Shown here one piece after another: positions 62,150 through 64,000 of a DNA stretch of 64,000 bases. Both the position numbers and the translations under genes were made by a program. The DNA is from Hyphomicrobiales bacterium. GTDB taxonomy: Bacteria > Pseudomonadota > Alphaproteobacteria > Rhizobiales > Rhizobiaceae. The stretch spans positions 115,022-179,021 of the forward strand of contig UCGV01000004.1 of assembly GCA_900471925.1 (NCBI GenBank). The letters run 5' to 3'. Each line of letters opens with the position of its first letter. The stretch's first letter is position 1. Below the pieces are notes generated by a model. It was not told the origin of the DNA. It ran no database searches and saw only the letters and a program-made list of their open reading frames with translations.

Positions 62150-63844
62150 ATGTTCCGGGACCATCTTCGACGAGCGCTTCTCACAACCTTGCTGAGCATT
62201 GTGCTTCTGGCATCTCTTGATGCAAGCCCGCTTCGCGCGGACGAACCTGCGGAAATCCAAAGCACCTGCTGGGCATCAGGCGACCTGTCGGAAGATTTGG
62301 TTACGATTGTCCGCTCGCCCAGACGCTGGATCTGCGGGGACAGAAATTATTCGCTCGAGGGCGAGAGAGCGCTTCTACGCTTTGACATCGGCTCCAAAGA
62401 TGCCCCACCTCAATACCTCTTCTCCAGGCGAACCGCGCTCGAGGCCGTGCACTTGTTGGCAATCGACGGGGATGGCACGATACGCCAATCCTCCTTGGCT
62501 GCGGGTGACCTGCCGAGTTCCCTGCGTGGGGGATATTTCAAGGCCGCTCTGCCGGGAGTAACCAACGATACGAGACAGGTCGTTGTCGCCTTCGATCTGC
62601 CGAGCCATCGAATGACGCTGGAGAGGGCCTATCTCTCCCCCTACGACATCCCTCTCGACTCCGGCTTCCTGCGCTCGCTCCTGGTCCTCGCGACCCTTGC
62701 CGGCATGCTGACCATGCCACTCATTTTCAATGCGGCCTTCTACCGAATTCTGCGCGAACCATTCGTGCTATGGCATTCCGCGCTCACGATCTCTTTGCTG
62801 CTGACGATCTTGACGTCATCGGGACTTGCCGTCGTGCTCTTCGATCCGCCGGCGATGACATTGAGCTGGCTGACGACGGTGATCTTCGGTCTTACCGTTG
62901 CTTCCGGAGCGATGTTCGCCCATAGTTTCATCGAACCGGGCCGCTTGCATCCGCTTCTTCGCCGGTCACTGCTTTATAGCGCCATCTGGGCAATGCTCCT
63001 GAGCACGTTTCACGCGGCATTTCCCTTTGTCGAGCGACCGATACAATCGACCGCCTACACCGCGGCTTTCGCACCGGTGATCGCCATTTTCATCTTGTCG
63101 ATGCTCGATGCCTTGCGGAGAGGAAGTCGCGGGGCCAAATTTCAGGCAGTCGGCTACATCCCTGTGATCATGTCCGGGCTGGTACGCCTGGTCACCGGCG
63201 TGGTTCCCTGGCTAGAGAGCAACGACGCGATGCTCCTGTTCTATATGGGATGCGTCTGCGAAGTCCTGTTCACCACCCTCGGCGTTGCCGACCGCTTCAT
63301 GGCAATCAAACAGCAGCGAGACAAGGCACGCTTCGACGCCGACGCCCTGAAGCGCCTGTCCGAACGTGACGCGCTCACGGGGTTGCTGAACCGACGAGCG
63401 ATCGAGCAGAATTTCGAAACATATCGCGCTGAAGGCTACCGTGCGATCGCCGTGCTCGACCTGGACCATTTCAAGGCGATCAATGACGGCCACGGCCACG
63501 GTGTCGGAGACGAAGTGTTGAAAGCAGTGGCTGACGTCCTCCAGGGAGACCGGCAGGTCCAGGCGTTTCGCCTCGGAGGCGAGGAGTTTGTACTGCTGGT
63601 GCGCGGAGAGGATGCTCAGTTGCGAGCGGAACGTCTGCGCCAGGCGATCCCTGCTGCCGTCGCGAACGCAGTTCCAGGCCTCGGCCGTGCTGTCACGGCC
63701 AGCATGGGCATGACCGATACACAGCCCGATGCTGATATTGAATTTTCAGAATTTTATAGACAGGCGGACGAGCTGCTTTACGACGCAAAACTCGCTGGCC
63801 GCAACCGCACAAAGGCGATGTTGGCGCAAGGCGCAGAGGGATGA
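62150..63844 (+). CDS. Membrane-bound diguanylate cyclase (GGDEF)
   Basis: This 564-aa protein has a signal sequence (LLTTLLSIVLLASLDASPLRA), a periplasmic 7TMR-DISM-like domain of about 140 residues, then seven membrane helices. A GGDEF domain (about 400-560) follows: ERDALTGLLNRRAIEQNF, VLDLDHFKAINDGHGHGVGDEVL and the active loop FRLGGEEFVLL. GGEEF is an active variant, so it should make cyclic di-GMP. The inhibitory I-site RxxD that normally lies five residues before GGEEF reads D-R-Q-V here, so product feedback is probably lost. Cyclic di-GMP controls polysaccharide output in rhizobia, a possible link to the cluster at the left end. Confidence 0.9.
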   Translation: MFRDHLRRALLTTLLSIVLLASLDASPLRADEPAEIQSTCWASGDLSEDLVTIVRSPRRWICGDRNYSLEGERALLRFDIGSKDAPPQYLFSRRTALEAVHLLAIDGDGTIRQSSLAAGDLPSSLRGGYFKAALPGVTNDTRQVVVAFDLPSHRMTLERAYLSPYDIPLDSGFLRSLLVLATLAGMLTMPLIFNAAFYRILREPFVLWHSALTISLLLTILTSSGLAVVLFDPPAMTLSWLTTVIFGLTVASGAMFAHSFIEPGRLHPLLRRSLLYSAIWAMLLSTFHAAFPFVERPIQSTAYTAAFAPVIAIFILSMLDALRRGSRGAKFQAVGYIPVIMSGLVRLVTGVVPWLESNDAMLLFYMGCVCEVLFTTLGVADRFMAIKQQRDKARFDADALKRLSERDALTGLLNRRAIEQNFETYRAEGYRAIAVLDLDHFKAINDGHGHGVGDEVLKAVADVLQGDRQVQAFRLGGEEFVLLVRGEDAQLRAERLRQAIPAAVANAVPGLGRAVTASMGMTDTQPDADIEFSEFYRQADELLYDAKLAGRNRTKAMLAQGAEG

Positions 63845-64000
63845 TGCGATATAGCTCTTCGTTCGCGGCTTTACGGACGATGGTGGTGTTTTAAAAGTCT
63901 GGACCGGCCTGTAGCCGCAGCATTCGCTCCGCATATAGGAATCCAAGACTGCGTCCCGCAGTATGATGCATCGCCCTCCCCTTCACTTTGTGAGTTTTGT

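Overview
The window is chromosome- or megaplasmid-like DNA from an alphaproteobacterium of the Rhizobiaceae, most likely Rhizobium or a close relative. The signs are GC-rich coding sequence, ExoY/ExoF-type polysaccharide genes, FixJ-type regulators, many solute ABC transporters with FadR/GntR regulators, and an IS1182-type transposase remnant close to the rhizobial form. I saw no rRNA, tRNA, CRISPR array or phage genes. All family names rest on reading motifs in the sequence; no database search was run.

Layout. (1) 1-228: start of a Crp/Fnr-type regulator running off the left edge. (2) 0.7-9.9 kb: a polysaccharide cluster with an ExoY-like priming transferase, a Wzz/BY-kinase-like protein with a degenerate P-loop, two GT2-type and one GT8-type glycosyltransferases, an ExoF-like export protein, a polymerase/ligase-like membrane protein and a small membrane protein. 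(3) 10.0-18.1 kb: regulators, namely a 966-aa winged-helix/P-loop ATPase/TPR protein, a PAS histidine kinase, a lone receiver and two divergent FixJ-type regulators. (4) 18.4-21.2 kb: a GlcG/HbpS-like protein, two short-chain dehydrogenases and an exported SnoaL-like protein.

(5) 21.2-39.1 kb is the most interesting region. It holds a DUF900 lipoprotein hydrolase, an arylsulfatase with a formylglycine-type CTAGR site, a MoxR/DUF58/DUF4381/vWA/vWA-TPR/BatD operon, two outer-membrane beta-barrel proteins, a formylglycine-generating enzyme, an exported HAD phosphatase, a small hypothetical protein and an MscS channel. Every transcription unit here except one is preceded by a copy of a 19-bp element, consensus TTTACSGTAACGTACTYCC, seven copies in all. 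The exception encodes a ToxR/CadC-like membrane-anchored protein in the middle of the region. I infer one envelope/sulfatase regulon controlled by that protein.

(6) 39.1-43.0 kb: nitronate monooxygenase, tautomerase, a short-chain dehydrogenase without the catalytic Tyr and an MBL-fold hydrolase, with a LysR regulator. (7) 43.0-55.5 kb: two divergent operons for acid-sugar catabolism, combining a dipeptide-type ABC transporter, a DUF1537 kinase, a PdxA2-like dehydrogenase, a DapA/NanA-like aldolase, a BNR/sialidase-like protein, an Fe-type alcohol dehydrogenase and a FadR-type regulator. (8) 55.6-60.6 kb: a second sugar system with a ribose-type ABC transporter split over divergent operons, an epimerase/dehydrogenase and a FadR-type regulator whose family consensus operator lies between the operons. 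(9) 60.9-63.8 kb: a decayed IS1182-type transposase, a VIT/CCC1-like membrane protein and a membrane GGDEF protein.
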